From: Leptobrachium leishanense | Lineage: Eukaryota; Chordata; Amphibia; Anura; Megophryidae | NCBI GenBank assembly: GCA_009667805.1 | Contig: CM019067.1 | Coordinates: 160,475,049-160,539,048 of the forward strand | DNA length: 64,000 bases | Direction: 5' to 3' | In this document: one piece after another, positions 12,817 through 26,340 of the stretch | Layout: every line of letters starts with the position of its first letter | Position numbering within the stretch: the stretch's first letter is position 1 | Notes under the pieces: model-generated | The model's database searches: none | What the model saw: only the letters and a program-made list of their open reading frames with translations | What the model was told of the DNA's origin: nothing | Translations under genes and position numbers: made by a program

Positions 12817-13252
12817 GGCTAGGGACAGATGAGCGCATTTTCTGCGGCCACCGTCAAAATGTACGTCGATGCGTGCGCACGCATTTTTTCACGGAATACG
12901 CTTAAGTGGTCAGACGATGCGCAATTCTGGACGTATTTCATGACGATGGGGTAAAAAGAAGTCTAGGGAAATCCGGCTGTTTGAACGTTATGTTGGCCGC
13001 ACACTAGCAGCGTCTGACGTCTCCTAATCACGCACACACGCTGCTATGCGGCCGCAGCGCACTCTGTACGTCTGTACCAGCGGTTTAACGTTCTCGAAAA
13101 AATGCGTTCATTTTCCACTTGCGTTGCGCGGCCGGACTTTTGTGCGACCGTACTTCGTATATTGGCTGTCATTGCCCGTCATCTGCTGCTAGTGCGGCCG
13201 TGATTATGTGCGCCAGAATGCGCGTTCGCACTGCCTCAGTCTGACCCTAGCC
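12817..13252. mobile_element. Harbinger-like miniature element, family H copy 1
   Basis: A 436-bp CpG-rich element beginning GGCTAGGGACAGATGAGCGC and ending CTCAGTCTGACCCTAGCC. TAA flanks both sides (12814-12816 and 13253-13255), the 3-bp duplication typical of PIF/Harbinger. Copies at 17219-17680 and 18665-19089 share ends and interior. It is non-coding. Confidence 0.88.
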
Positions 13253-13308
13253 TAAGTGCCACAAACTGAACCCCACGGTGTGACCAACCATCAGACCAGG
13301 CACCAGAA

Positions 13309-14115
13309 GGGTTATTCAATAAAAGCCAAACTTGCCACCGAATTGCACCAAACGGTGAATTTTTCACCACACGGTACAATTTTGTATCGTAAACATCAGT
13401 ATGAAGAAATGTATCTTAAAGCCAAGATTCATGAAATTCTATTTGTCAGGATTTACGTCACAAAGAGTAAATGAAAAAGAGCACTGAACTTGCCACTGAA
13501 TTGAACCGAAGGTAAATTTCACCGTATGGTGCAATTTCGTGGCAGTTCGGCTATTCAGAAAGCTGGCAATTCACCAAATATTGGCAAATTGCCAGCAAAA
13601 TATGATGCAGTTTGCCTGAGATCACCGCAATTCGGCGACGTTCAGTGGCAGTCAAATTGTCCTGTAGTGAAGTAATGGTTAATTTATTCAGAGAACACCG
13701 AACAGCCCTGCAAAGTTGGCAAAATGCCCAGATTTTCAGTGGTTCAGTTCCACAGGTTTAAACAGATGAATCCCATAGAACGCAATATACAAAATATTTG
13801 CGGTTTTATAAATTTTTCATTCAACCGTTTATTCTTTTCATTTGCATGAAAAAGCTTTTTTACTTATTTATTTTTTCGGTTTTCTTTAGGTACTTTTTTG
13901 GGCTTTTTCAGCAAAATTTTTGATTTCCATTTTTTTATGGCTTTTTTTTATTCTCAAACATATCGTTTAATTTTTTATAGGACCTCTTTTTGGTCATTTC
14001 CATGCATTTTCATGCATTTTTATTGTTTTAAACACCTTTTTAAAATTTCAGTTTTCTTATACCAGTTTGGCAGCATTCAACGGCGTGCGGCAGTCAGTTC
14101 AGCATCATTCGGCCA
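13309..14115 (+). mobile_element. Miniature element family D, copy 1 (right end unclear)
   Basis: It starts AGGGTTATTCAATAAAAGCC and contains 'gaattgcaccaaacggtgaattt' and 'tgtggcagttcggctattcag'-type blocks, shared with 28236-29031 and 49267-49906. The opposite terminal repeat, expected as TGAATAACCCCT, is not visible, so the right end is truncated or mutated. It is non-coding. Confidence 0.65.
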
Positions 14116-14770
14116 ATTATAATCATTTCACGTTTGGGATCACCATATAAACATAGCACCCTACTGCTATGGTGGGACGCACTACTCAGGGAGTCTGGTG
14201 ATTGCACACCAATATAAAATATAACAGAACAATTCTTCAGTTCTGTTGGCTGTTGGAGGTATAATACGTTTGTGCTAGATTTCCCTTTAAGTCTTCTTAT
14301 TGTGGGACTTGTATACTAGCCCTGAATCTATGATCACTCCCACAAAAGGTCTGCGAACTGAAATCGGCAAAGTGTGCCGAACGAGGCTTTTTAGCAGAGG
14401 TTTTTTTTTAACCCCTTAGTGACCGTACGGTTTTACAAAAGTCCGTCCTTTAGTTCCCGCTGCTGTTTTTACGTTTCTGTGCTGTTTGCGTTTAGGTCTA
14501 ATTTTCCTCTTACTCGTTTATGCAACCCACACATATTACACACCTTTTTTCCCGCCATTAAATGGACTTTCTAAAGATACCATTATTTCCATCATATAGT
14601 ATAATTTACTATAAAAACAAAACATGAAATATGATGGAAAAATGGAAAAAACACACTTTTTTAAAATTTAATCCCCAAAATCTACAACTTCCAAAAAAGA
14701 CCCCAGCTAAATAGCTTAAAAAATTTTGTCCTGAGAATAGAAATACCCAATGTTTACATGTTTTTGCTTT
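14116..14770. other. No gene; possible end of another TTAA family
   Basis: At 14409-14430 'ttaaccccttagtgaccgtacgg' looks like the left end of a TTAA-type miniature element, but I cannot find a matching right end. The rest is AT-rich. Confidence 0.35.
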
Positions 14771-14771
14771 T

Positions 14772-14890
14772 TGACCCTTCACCGCTGAGCAATTTCACCT
14801 CTATGCGCTGAGCTCATTCTGGCCATTTTATGCTCATCATTTTTAAATGCCAGCCTAGGTCCTATTTTAGTAAACCCCACAGGACAAAAA
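14772..14890 (+). mobile_element. Partial 5' end of hairpin-chain family
   Basis: 'cccttcaccgctgagcaattt...ctatgcgctgagctcatt...tgctcatcatttttaaa' parallels the first 115 bases of the element at 6837, with many substitutions. It is an old or divergent relative and stops where the inverted copy at 14901 begins. Confidence 0.55.
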
Positions 14891-14900
14891 AAAAATTTAA

Positions 14901-15728
14901 CCACTTCGCTGCGGAGAACGTGTCCTCCCTTTGCAGCCAGCGATCGGCCGGATTCCGGCCGATCGCTGTGCCCCCCCGGTGCGGGCTGACATCCTTGATG
15001 TCAGCCCAGCATCCATGACCGCAGCCGTGCGCGATGACATTTATTCAGGCACCCCCCCGCCAGTGCGGGGAAGTGCCTGAAGGGAAGAGGGGGAGGTCCT
15101 TTGGACCTCTCTCCCTCCCGATCAGCTGGAGGCACGATCAAAAGCCAGACATTGCTTGGAAGGGCACAGCCTGCCCTTCCAAGTGGTGGATGGCTTTAAC
15201 CCCTTGGGGGCTGGGTCACGATTCAGCACCAACAGGAACCGTATCGCGGTCCCCTCCCAGAGCTGGCCGACATCTTGGATGTCGGCCAAGCTTTTGGGAC
15301 CTCCCCCAGATGACTGATTTCATCGCACATAGCGCGATGACGTCAGTTCTGGTGCTTACCCCTAGCTGCCACCAATGGTGGAGATAGGGAGTTCCAATGA
15401 AGCCCCTATCTCCTGAGAGATAGGGGTTAATGTTTGGTATCATTAGAATGGCCTTTCCAATGATACCAAACATGACCATGGTAACACTAAAGAAAAAAAA
15501 GAGTTTTTCTGTTTTTGTGTTATTAATGCAGCAATATTGTTCCCATTTAAATTATAATGTGAACAATGATGCTGCACTAACGATTTTTCTATGGGGTGCG
15601 TTTATTAAAAATCACATAATTTTCCCCCAAGAAAATGTAACGAGTCCCCCAATTCTATTTTTTTTAACAAGCGCAACTCATAGAACATATAACCGCAAAC
15701 GCTCGCATGATAAAATGTGAATAAAAAT
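14901..15728 (-). mobile_element. Hairpin-chain TTAA element, partial inverted copy
   Basis: It begins with TTAA (14897-14900) and CCACTTCGCTGCGGAG, the complement of the right end of the element at 6837. It proceeds through the hairpin region, where stems such as GGCTGACATC and GATCGGCCGG are visible, to the conserved 'tgcagcaatattgttccca' block near 15528. It breaks off near 15728 before the other terminal repeat. Hairpin stems are less perfect than in copy 1. Confidence 0.8.
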
Positions 15729-15734
15729 AAAAAA

Positions 15735-15993
15735 TTTTATCAAGACCTTTTGCAGGAAAACCAGTTATTAAGTCCAAAGGTTCACATACTTTTTCCACCC
15801 TGCACTGTGAATGTTTACATGTTCTGTTCAATAAAAACATGAAAACATATAATGTTTGTGTTGTATTATTTTAAGCAGACTGTGTTTTTCAAATTGTTGT
15901 GACTTAGATGAAGATCAGAGCACATTTTATGACCAATTCATTCAAAACTCCATGTAATCCCAAGGGGTTCACATACTTTTGCTTGCCACTGTA
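15735..15993 (+). mobile_element. Tc1-type transposon, 3' end fragment
   Basis: The terminal block 'ggttcacatacttttgcttgccactgta' ends at 15993. Upstream lie 'gatgaagatcagagcacattttatgacc' and an earlier 'ggttcacatactttttccaccctg' inner repeat. This matches the 3' end structure of a well-known Tc1 lineage of fish and frogs. The transposase and left end are missing. Confidence 0.75.
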
Positions 15994-16549
15994 GCTATCA
16001 ACTTTGTCATGACCACGGGTTGTAGAAATTATTACACATCTCGGCACCATTCAGAGAGGTACAGTATATCTAACATATCTTGAAATATAAACACCAGCCC
16101 CTTCCTTCCTTGTGTTTTTAGCAATCCGCTTTAATATATATTCAAAGTGGAGCTCAGGGCTGGATTTGCATCTCAGGAGCCTGTATGCACAGAAAGGTAG
16201 AACGCACCTATCCCCCCCCCCCACAAAAAAAAAGAAGCATGCCAAAATGACTTTTAAATTTTTGTTTGGGGCAAACTAATAAAATAAAAAAACAGAGCAT
16301 TTTAAAAACTGAAAAACAGCTTCTCTCTGCGCTCAAATAAAAGGAAGGGGCAGAATATGTTGCCTTAGTTGAGTTAGTGCAGTGGCATTGTTTGTTGTGT
16401 ATGTAAAACCATGTATTGCCTCTGCCATAGAACAGAAAAAAAAATATTTTCATTTACTTTTTCAGTTTTTTATTTTTACACAATATATAGCTATGTTTGC
16501 TATTATTGTAAAGACCAGACTCTGACCTTTCCAAAGACATTTCACTTAA

Positions 16550-17028
16550 CCCCTTCACTACCGATAGAGATATTTCAGTCTTCAAACCCACCATCCGGTG
16601 CCCCAATACCGAGATATGTCGGTAGGCGGATTTGCAGCCCAAAAGCAAATACAATTTGTTAGCTGCAAACTAATTTCGTTTGCTTTTGGGCTGCAGAAGG
16701 TGCCCCCAAAGTTTTAGCCCTGTGGTCTTGATGCACAAAACGCTAAAACTGTAAAATCAGCTGCTCAAAGCCCTAAAATATCAGGCTTTCAGCAGCCGAT
16801 GCAGAAGCAGAAGGGAGAAATAGAAGAAAATAGACCAGCTGCTCAAACCTCTAACTCAATTTGGTAGTAGATGGCGCCATCTACTGGCCAAAAATAGGTT
16901 ATTTACAGTAAGAATTACAATAGGTGAAAGCTCAAATATTTCTTACTTTATACTCAATTAAAAATGATTTTACAAAAAACACTGGTTTCTGACAATGTTG
17001 TTTTGGAAAATCACTTAGTAGTGAAGGG
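16550..17028. mobile_element. TTAA-type miniature element, family C copy 2
   Basis: A 479-bp copy of the family at 350-812. It begins CCCCTTCACTACC after TTAA (16546-16549) and ends AGTAGTGAAGGG. It shares 'cagcccaaaagcaaat', 'gtagatggcgccat' and 'ggcttt cagcagccgatgcag' blocks (space added). The right flank again reads TTTA rather than TTAA. Confidence 0.78.
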
Positions 17029-17218
17029 TTTAGCCTTGTGCAGTGTACAATTCAGAGATGCAAGGTTCCAAAGTCCCCCTGTCTCTCCTCACTGCTGTGC
17101 CACAGTCTGGTCACAGTCAGGTTTTGATGAAACAATGTGTTGCATTATCAGCTCCACACTTACTGGCAGTGTGGGAAAAGAGAAGATGAGCTAGTGTAGA
17201 ATCACTGGTCACTTTATA

Positions 17219-17680
17219 GGCCCGTGTCAGACGAACGCAGTGATCACGTCCGTGTTGCGCACAGTTTAACGTCCGTCGTAGCATAGAATCATGAGCAATA
17301 GAGACCCACACACTAAGTGCGTCCGCACCGAACTGCACACGCACAACGCACGTGGCAAACGGACGCAAGTTAGGCAATAACGTAAAACCGCTAACACGGA
17401 CGTGCTGCAGAGTGCGCCACGTCCACCACGTCCACGTAGCGTTCTGTGTGCGTGATGAGGAGACATCAGATGCAGCGCATTTGCGACGTCCAGCACCTTA
17501 ACGCACAAAATGCCTTTTAATATCCTTTTTCATATTAATTTTGTTTCCCATATTTCCCTTTTTTTCTACGTCCGTCATAAAAAATGGACTGTTTGGTGTC
17601 TACAGTATCTTCCGTCAGAACGTCCATCCGTTGTACACGCACGCAGAGTGCGCTCAGACTGCGTTCGTCTGACTCTAGCC
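17219..17680. mobile_element. Harbinger-like miniature element, family H copy 2
   Basis: A 462-bp element with ends GGCCCGTGTCAGACGAACGC and GCGTTCGTCTGACTCTAGCC. The flanks are ATA and TTA, so the 3-bp duplication is imperfect. It is nested in the hAT element 16155-17983. Confidence 0.78.
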
Positions 17681-17991
17681 TTAATTGTAAACTGAATAAT
17701 AGTGCTGCGTTAGAAAAAAAAAAAAAGAGAAAATATTATTTTATTTGTTATTATATTTGTACATAAATCTAACCTGATTATATTTGGAATCACTGGAAAG
17801 CCATAATCTGACCTTTACAATAGTACCTCATATGCCATAGGGCTCCAGAGATAAAGGGGTCTAAATTATTTTTTCTAAATAGTAAAGAATTTTTATTTTT
17901 TTTATTTTTTCAAAGCAAGCGCCCCCTTCAGGCAGGCGCCAGTAAGCACATGCCTACTGTGCCTAGTTATAAATCTGGCCCTGGTGGAGCA

Positions 17992-18661
17992 CCTAAATTG
18001 TGTTCTTTTGAAATTCTGGGAACAATAAGATTTTTAATAAGCATTTTAAGTGGAACAAGTGAAAAGTATTAAAAAATATTACAACTACACTACTGGCTCC
18101 GTAATGGAAAATGGCATGCAGGACCGTAGGAACCATTTTCTGCCTAAAAACATGTCGTTATAGTAACAATATCAGTAATTTTAATATAACCAGGCTTGTG
18201 CATATGAACGTGTGCGTAATAAAATTCTCAATATCAAGCTGCCTGGCACCAGTGACTGAAATATCTGATAAACCTAAGCACTGGAAACAATTGAACATAA
18301 ATTTATGTGTACTTCATCTCGAGGCACCACGGCGCCGAATATGCTTTTTATACCCAATGATACCGTTATCTCACAATCTTTTTTCATGAGAATCAATCCT
18401 GACATTGGCTGTCTTGAAGAATCCATGTAATGATTTATGAAAGGGAATAGTTTTAGAAATAAACATTTATTATATCACCTGTGCATGTATCATATCAACC
18501 TGGTACTGTCATATGATGTACTGGCTGGCACTTTGAACATGCTGATAGATTATGTTGGTTGGAACTTTGAGTGACTCATTTGAGAAAACAATTTTAGAGC
18601 AATTGTACCGTGAGCAAGGTATATATCACATGGAATAACGTGAAGCCAAATGTAGGATATC
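17992..18661. other. No feature recognised
   Basis: Unique-looking sequence. The 92-residue open frame starting at 18111 has no recognisable motif. Confidence 0.5.
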
Positions 18662-18664
18662 TAA

Positions 18665-19089
18665 GGCTAGGGTCAGACGAACGCATTTTCGCGTTGTCTG
18701 TGAAAAAGTGCGTTCGAACGAATGGACGCATTTTTTCACAGAGTACGCGATAGCGGTCATACGATGCGCATTTGCATCCGTGATTTTGTACGGATCATCA
18801 ATAAAACACTTTGTGCATCTGGACGTTATGTTGGCCGGACATTAGCAGTGTCTGACATCTCCAATTCACGCACACACGCCGCTAGCGGACGCAGCGCACT
18901 CTGTACGTCAGTACTAGCAGTTTAACGTTCTCGAAAAAATGCGTTCGTTTTCCACTTGCGTTGCGCAGCCGGACTTTTGTGCGACCGTACTTCGTATATT
19001 GGCCGTCATTGCCTGGCACTTGCTGCTAGTGCGGCCGTGATTAAGTGCGCCTGCACGCGCGTTCGCACTGCCTCAGTCTGACCCTAGCC
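18665..19089. mobile_element. Harbinger-like miniature element, family H copy 3
   Basis: A 425-bp element from GGCTAGGGTCAGACGAACGC to CTCAGTCTGACCCTAGCC, flanked by perfect TAA duplications (18662-18664 and 19090-19092). The interior aligns by eye along most of its length with 12817-13252. It is non-coding. Confidence 0.92.
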
Positions 19090-19092
19090 TAA

Positions 19093-19332
19093 GAATGGTC
19101 CTCTTAAGACAGCATTATGACAACATATATAATGTGCGCATGTAGCAAAAATTTTTTTTCAGAATAATAACAGAATATATATATATAAATATATGTATAA
19201 TCATAATAAAAATAAAATATAATAAAATATATATATATATATAATCAAATCTGCAGTAATATACATATGCATTCAGTGATGTCTCAGAATAACACATGAT
19301 TTGGATTACAACTCATAAATATTAACTTGCTA
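19093..19332. other. AT-rich DNA with TA microsatellite
   Basis: Several TATATA runs at 19175-19245 and an ATT run from 19333 onward that belongs to the adjacent LINE tail. No gene is visible. Confidence 0.5.
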
Positions 19333-19495
19333 ATTATTATTATTATTATTATTCTTTATTTATAAAGCGCCAGCATATTCCGCAGCGCTGTACAATAAGC
19401 ACAGTATAGACAGGGTTACAATACATTGAACAACATTTGACAAACAGTACAGGAGGAAACTATGGCCCTATTCCCTTAGGAACTCACTATCTAGA
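19333..19495 (-). mobile_element. L2-like LINE, 3' tail fragment
   Basis: Read on the minus strand, this matches the end of the two longer LINE copies: 'tagtgagttcctaagggaatagggcc', 'attgtaaccctgtctatactgtgct', 'gtacagcgctgcggaatatgctggcgctttataaataaag' (quoted in pieces) and then an (AAT)n tail. Extreme 5' truncation is usual for LINE insertions. Confidence 0.9.
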
Positions 19496-20909
19496 AGATT
19501 ACATATATATTTTTGTGACATAAAATGGTGTAGAATAAATACAAACATGCAATAATTTAATTTACGTGTTTTGTTTTGCATGAGCAATTCATCCTTTGCT
19601 TTCCAGGATTTTTAAGGTTTACTACAAATTGCAATGTTGTACTCGGAATACACTAGGGAGCCTAATCAATGTTTGAGGGTCTGTTTAAAATGTTTTCATC
19701 TTCAATTGGCAGCTGGGTACTTAGATGTCATACTGCGTAGTGATTTTAAAGAACCACCTATATATTTTTAACGACTTCTGTGTACGTCGGATCAATTGTG
19801 GGCTGTTTGCCCACTTCATCAAGAGAAGTTTTTTTTTATATATAAATAATCCGTTCTTCTGAAACTTCTGTTTCCTGTTCTCCTCCTTTTGACACAGATT
19901 GCCAGGCGCTTCTACAGATGCAGAAGACAGATGAGAAAGCTAAATCTCACCAGAGAGAAAGATCAAATAAAGAGCCAAGTCATAACTCATTTGCAAGGCA
20001 GAAGCTGAAATGGTATCTAACCAATGAAACAAATTGTGGTAATGTAGAGTGAAATACAGCATGTTGATTACAGACAAACGATATACTTTCAGATCCCCAG
20101 TATAAAGAGGTGAGTCACTTAGATAAAAGGGTTTCGATCATTTAAATATGATGTAGTGTGCTTACGATCTGTGAAATGTAGAAACCAGCCTTTTGAAAGA
20201 ACTTGTATTTCATTCCATAAAAACCTGTAGCAACATTACAGTTTAATATGCAGCTTGGTATATTTAATAAAATACATAAAAATTATTACAGAGATTGCCT
20301 GTTAGGATTTATACCTAATTTGGTGCGGAGTACAATGATATTCATCATCTCATGCTTGTCCGTTGTGTAGCATAAGTTAAATAAATCATAAATCTTGCTT
20401 CATTATGGCATTAACATTGTGAGCCATGGCTAAAATTTGAAATAAAGGGGCCCTATCCGTTTACATCCCACTGCACCCGGCCTCCACAGGTTCATATAAA
20501 TATGAACATGTACACAAACATGAAATCAACTCCTTCATTACCAAACCATTTTAAATCTGTGTGCCGAGCTCAATGCGATAATTTTGTGCTCATCCTATTT
20601 AAATGCTATTGAAGTAATGTTTTATTGAGAACCCACAATTCTAATATATTGTTTATTAAGTGATCCATTATAGCTCATTATTACATGAATTTCTTATAAC
20701 GTGTTGAGAAAACTTGCTACCACTCAATTTATTTAATTACACCCTCACCTGTTGGCAGCATGAGAAGAGCTAGTTGGAAAAGCAGGTGGACTGCCAAGAA
20801 GTCCACCTGTTCCCATACCCAATAGGGAATTCCTGTGGCCAGGCAGTTAATTCAGAGCTGATCAAACAGCCCATCTCACTCTGATTTAACCCCTCACCAT
20901 TTAACTATC
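19496..20909. other. No gene; a faint old repeat inside
   Basis: Around 20535-20640 'ctgtgtgccgagctcaatgcgataattttgtgctcatcc' faintly resembles the left end of the hairpin-chain family. Otherwise the sequence looks unique. Confidence 0.4.
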
Positions 20910-21090
20910 CAGTCTATTCAAAGAAAGGTGAAAATCAGGAGAATTGGCAGGAAATGAGAACATACTAGACCAAACAGCTGATTTGGAAAGTGAGATAAAT
21001 GGAGGAATTTTTCTGGTTTGGCTATTATGAACTAGAATATTCACTTCTCCAGTCATTCTTCTGAGTTTCACCTTTCTTTGAATAGACCTG
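20910..21090. mobile_element. Palindromic miniature element, family P copy 1
   Basis: A 181-bp element with ends CAGTCTATTCAAAGAAAGGT and ACCTTTCTTTGAATAGACCTG. Its interior is roughly the reverse complement of the element at 29687-29868, so the two are one family in opposite orientations. No clear 8-bp target duplication remains here. Confidence 0.75.
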
Positions 21091-22177
21091 TATGTGTTGA
21101 GGAGCTATGCCTGTCAGAAGTGAGGGCAGCTGATTTAAATTTATAATAATATACCCATAAAATTGTACTTGAAGTTTTCACACGTGAATATCTTTCCGAG
21201 CAATTCGTTTTTCTAGTCCATTTGTTGAACTTGAATCCACGTGTCTAGTTTTCAAGATAACAGGTAATGCAGTTTCTGTGTAAACTCACCTTTACCAGAA
21301 AAATAAAGTGTATCATGGTGCGCCAATAACGGTATATAGCAACAACAAGTTACAGCATTATGTCCTTCACAGAAGAACTATAAGCTTGATGAGGGTATCA
21401 TAATGATGGATACTAAAGGAAATATCTTCTTCATATTTAGAAGCTGTTTAATAAAGTTGTAAAATTAGCACCATACTTGGGTAATTTTGCTGACACCAGG
21501 ACGGTGCTAAATTGACTCTGGTGTTAGTTTCAGAGTTAGATTTACGTTAAAGTTTAGGGGTAGCCATGATCCTAAAACAAGCACAAATACTAACCAGTAA
21601 TGGCTGGTGACAATTCAAATTAATGGGGTGCCAGACTGGAAATATGAATGCCTTTAATCATGACTATATGGTACTACTACCTCCAAAATACGTGGACAAT
21701 CACATATATGAATATTATTATATATTATTATATATAATAAACCATATAGACATATTCCTATTAATGAGTCAAAATAAATTGGCCATTGTGAGGCTAACTT
21801 CAAATTACAAGAGTAATCCAGAATTTAGCCAAAGATGTGTATACATAACAAATTATTCAGTATAAAAAAAATTAGTAGTGAAAAAGTGATTTACTAAGAA
21901 GAGTAACTAAACTCTAATCCTACCAATTTTACCCTAAATAACACTCTCTAAAAATACGAAACTTCAATTTATGAAAGAAAAAAATCCCTGATGACTATCG
22001 CTATAAAGCACAGACCCTCTTGAATGTTATGAGTTATAAGGCTGCTGTAATTGGCTCAACTGTAGGTCACTATAAGGAGAATACAGCCTTCACAGTGCTC
22101 ATCTGTGGATCTGAGATATGGGTACATTAATGTAAAACAAACAAGAATGTACCTGTATGAACTCTGTCATTGAGAGG
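21091..22177. other. No feature recognised
   Basis: AT-rich unique-looking DNA. The 80-residue frame at 21623 has no motif that I recognise. Confidence 0.5.
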
Positions 22178-22181
22178 TTAA

Positions 22182-24448
<2,267 letters not shown>

Positions 24449-24452
24449 TTAA

Positions 24453-25048
24453 AGCAGGCACCAGGTGTGAGGCAGATAAGATCTGCATTCAAGATGGGAA
24501 GGAGCTTGGAGAATACTGGGGGAGTAGTCAGCCTGGATAGAGCCAGACTTACCTCAAATAATGCTTCTCTTCTTCAAATGCACCAGGGAAAGACTTCTTA
24601 AAACTCCACCCCTGGTGCAAGCAGCCAATGTGAGCCCAATATGTAGGGCAGTAGGTTCGTCTGAATAGGTATGCCAGTTTGATTGTTGTCTTATTAGGCT
24701 TCATTAGCCAGCAGCAGGGGGCTGCCATACTGCTGCTAATGGTAAATTGCAGCGCCTCCCATAAAGCCTTTGTCAGATCTTCGAGAAGCAGTAAGGGAAT
24801 GATGGCATTCAGGTACAATGCAATGGTGCTTCAGAGCGTCAGGGGATATTGGGTGCTCAGGGGTCCACGGAAGCTACCCCTATGTAGACAAAAAAGCAAG
24901 CAGTGATCAGGCACTCCAGAACCAAAGACGTATTTTATTTACAGCAAAAATGTTTTAGCTGAACACCCAGTCTTTATGAAGCTAATCAAGCAAATTAGCT
25001 TGAGAAAGGCTGAGGGCTCAGTCGAAACGGTGCTGCTGTAGATAAAAT
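24453..25048. other. No gene recognised
   Basis: Non-coding sequence. At 24905-25040 the blocks 'gtattttatttacagcaaaaatg' and 'cagtcgaaacggtgctgctg' recall the AATAAA plus cgaaacg theme of other repeats in the window. Confidence 0.4.
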
Positions 25049-25052
25049 ATGT

Positions 25053-25660
25053 CCTTGCTTCTGAAGTGCCGGTGTTCTGCTCTTCGAGCGAACTTGCCAC
25101 AATGGCGAACCCGCGTCACTTCTGGTGCACATACGTCACCAAAAGTGACGAAAATCAGCTGTGTACAGCATCCGGAGGTAGGACCGTCCCAGCACCTCTC
25201 CTCCCCCACCCTATCATACACGCTGGGAGAGAGGGAGAAAGAAACAACCGTCCCAGTGTCTCCCCCAGCCAGCCCCCGCCCACTCAAACAGTAAGGGAGT
25301 GAATCAGCCCCCGTCCCACCACTTCTCCCCGCATCGAGGGTCACAGACTCCGGGAGGGCATTGCTGCTTTCTCCCCTGGGGGAACCTTGCATTGCAGGAG
25401 GGAGCCCTGGATCTCTGTCCCTGAGTATCGCAGCGGGCTGGTTGAGGTGTCATTTAAAAGACTCCCTCTCCCCCAGCGTCTATGATGGGGGGGAGGAGAG
25501 GTGCTGGGACGGGCCATTTCAAGAGTCCTACCTCCGGATGCTGTACACAGCTGATTTTCGTCACTTTTGGTGACGTAGGTGCACCGGAAGTGACACGGGT
25601 TCGCCATTATGGCAAGTTCGCTCGATGGGCAGAACACCGGGTCCCTGCTTGCTGTTGTAT
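25053..25660. repeat. Foldback element, roughly 185-210 bp inverted arms
   Basis: The left arm (about 25053-25237) and right arm (about 25452-25660) are long near-perfect inverted repeats. Both contain 'gtgacgaaaatcagctgtgt', 'acagcatccggaggtagga' and 'cgagcgaacttgcca' in opposite orientation. The centre, 25238-25451, is unique. Protein frames seen here on both strands are mirror images of the arms, not genes. Confidence 0.88.
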
Positions 25661-26197
25661 CAGATTTTTGGCCAGGGTCTAAACAACTGATAAGGTTTTT
25701 TTTCCACTGTGCCTAGCAACAGTAGAGGAAAATAACAAGGGAAGCTGCTGTACTAATTATTAAAGGATCCTAACATATTTTATCAATCAGACATATGTTA
25801 AATGACACAAATTAAAGATCCAACAGAAAATAGGAATTATATAGTTTTTATTTGTAATACGTATTTTTTCTATTGCAAAAAAATGGTAGGTTGCTGCCCC
25901 AATTGCCCCTATAAGCAAGCCACCACTGATATGAACCCTAATTACAAGCCATAACCCCTTTACTAATCCTAACACCAGCGTCAATTTATTGCTGTAATGG
26001 CGGCAGTAAAATGTTGCTGGCATGGTGCTGTGTTTCACTGAAAAAATTACTTTTTTGTGGGAAATATATATTTTTTTAAACACAAGTCTTAATATAAGGA
26101 ATTGTGGCGAATTTTCCGCCATGCGTTTCCTCAGCTGTCCAGAAGATGTCACCATTACCTTAGGATAACATCTGGGAGTTTATCTATTTAACTGGTT
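25661..26197. other. No feature recognised
   Basis: AT-rich sequence. The 122-residue minus-strand frame at 25787-26155 has no motif that I recognise and no context suggesting a gene. Confidence 0.45.
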
Positions 26198-26205
26198 AAC
26201 TAGTC

Positions 26206-26332
26206 CAGGGGTCAGCAACCTTGGCTCCCTGACGTTTTGGAAACTACATTTCCCATGTGGCCTAAGGGGTTACTGAGCATCTTGGGAAATGTAGTTCCCA
26301 AAACGTCAGGTAGCCATGTTTGGTGACCTCTG
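26206..26332. mobile_element. hAT palindromic miniature element (127 bp)
   Basis: Ends CAGGGGTCAGCAACCTTGGC and GGTGACCTCTG are inverted. The interior is also palindromic ('gacgttttggaaactacattt' against 'gaaatgtagttcccaaaacgtc'). Flanks AACTAGTC and CACTAATC match at 6 of 8. Confidence 0.8.
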
Positions 26333-26340
26333 CACTAATC

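Larger units (their letters stand above)
16155..17983. mobile_element. hAT-like element with two nested insertions
   Basis: Ends are CAGGGCTGGATTTGCA and AAATCTGGCCCTG. Flanks GTGGAGCT (16147-16154) and GTGGAGCA (17984-17991) match at 7 of 8, the hAT duplication length. A family C TTAA element (16550-17028) and a Harbinger-like element (17219-17680) lie inside. Removing them leaves under 0.9 kb of non-coding element. Confidence 0.85.

Noticed and set aside
13309..14115. Exact right border and TTAA or TAA duplication for family D
   Set aside because: The flanks of the four copies do not agree on any duplication, so I left the superfamily open.
25018..25682. Frames with shared peptides such as CSSELA on both strands
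   Set aside because: They mirror the inverted arms of the foldback, so the similarity is structural.
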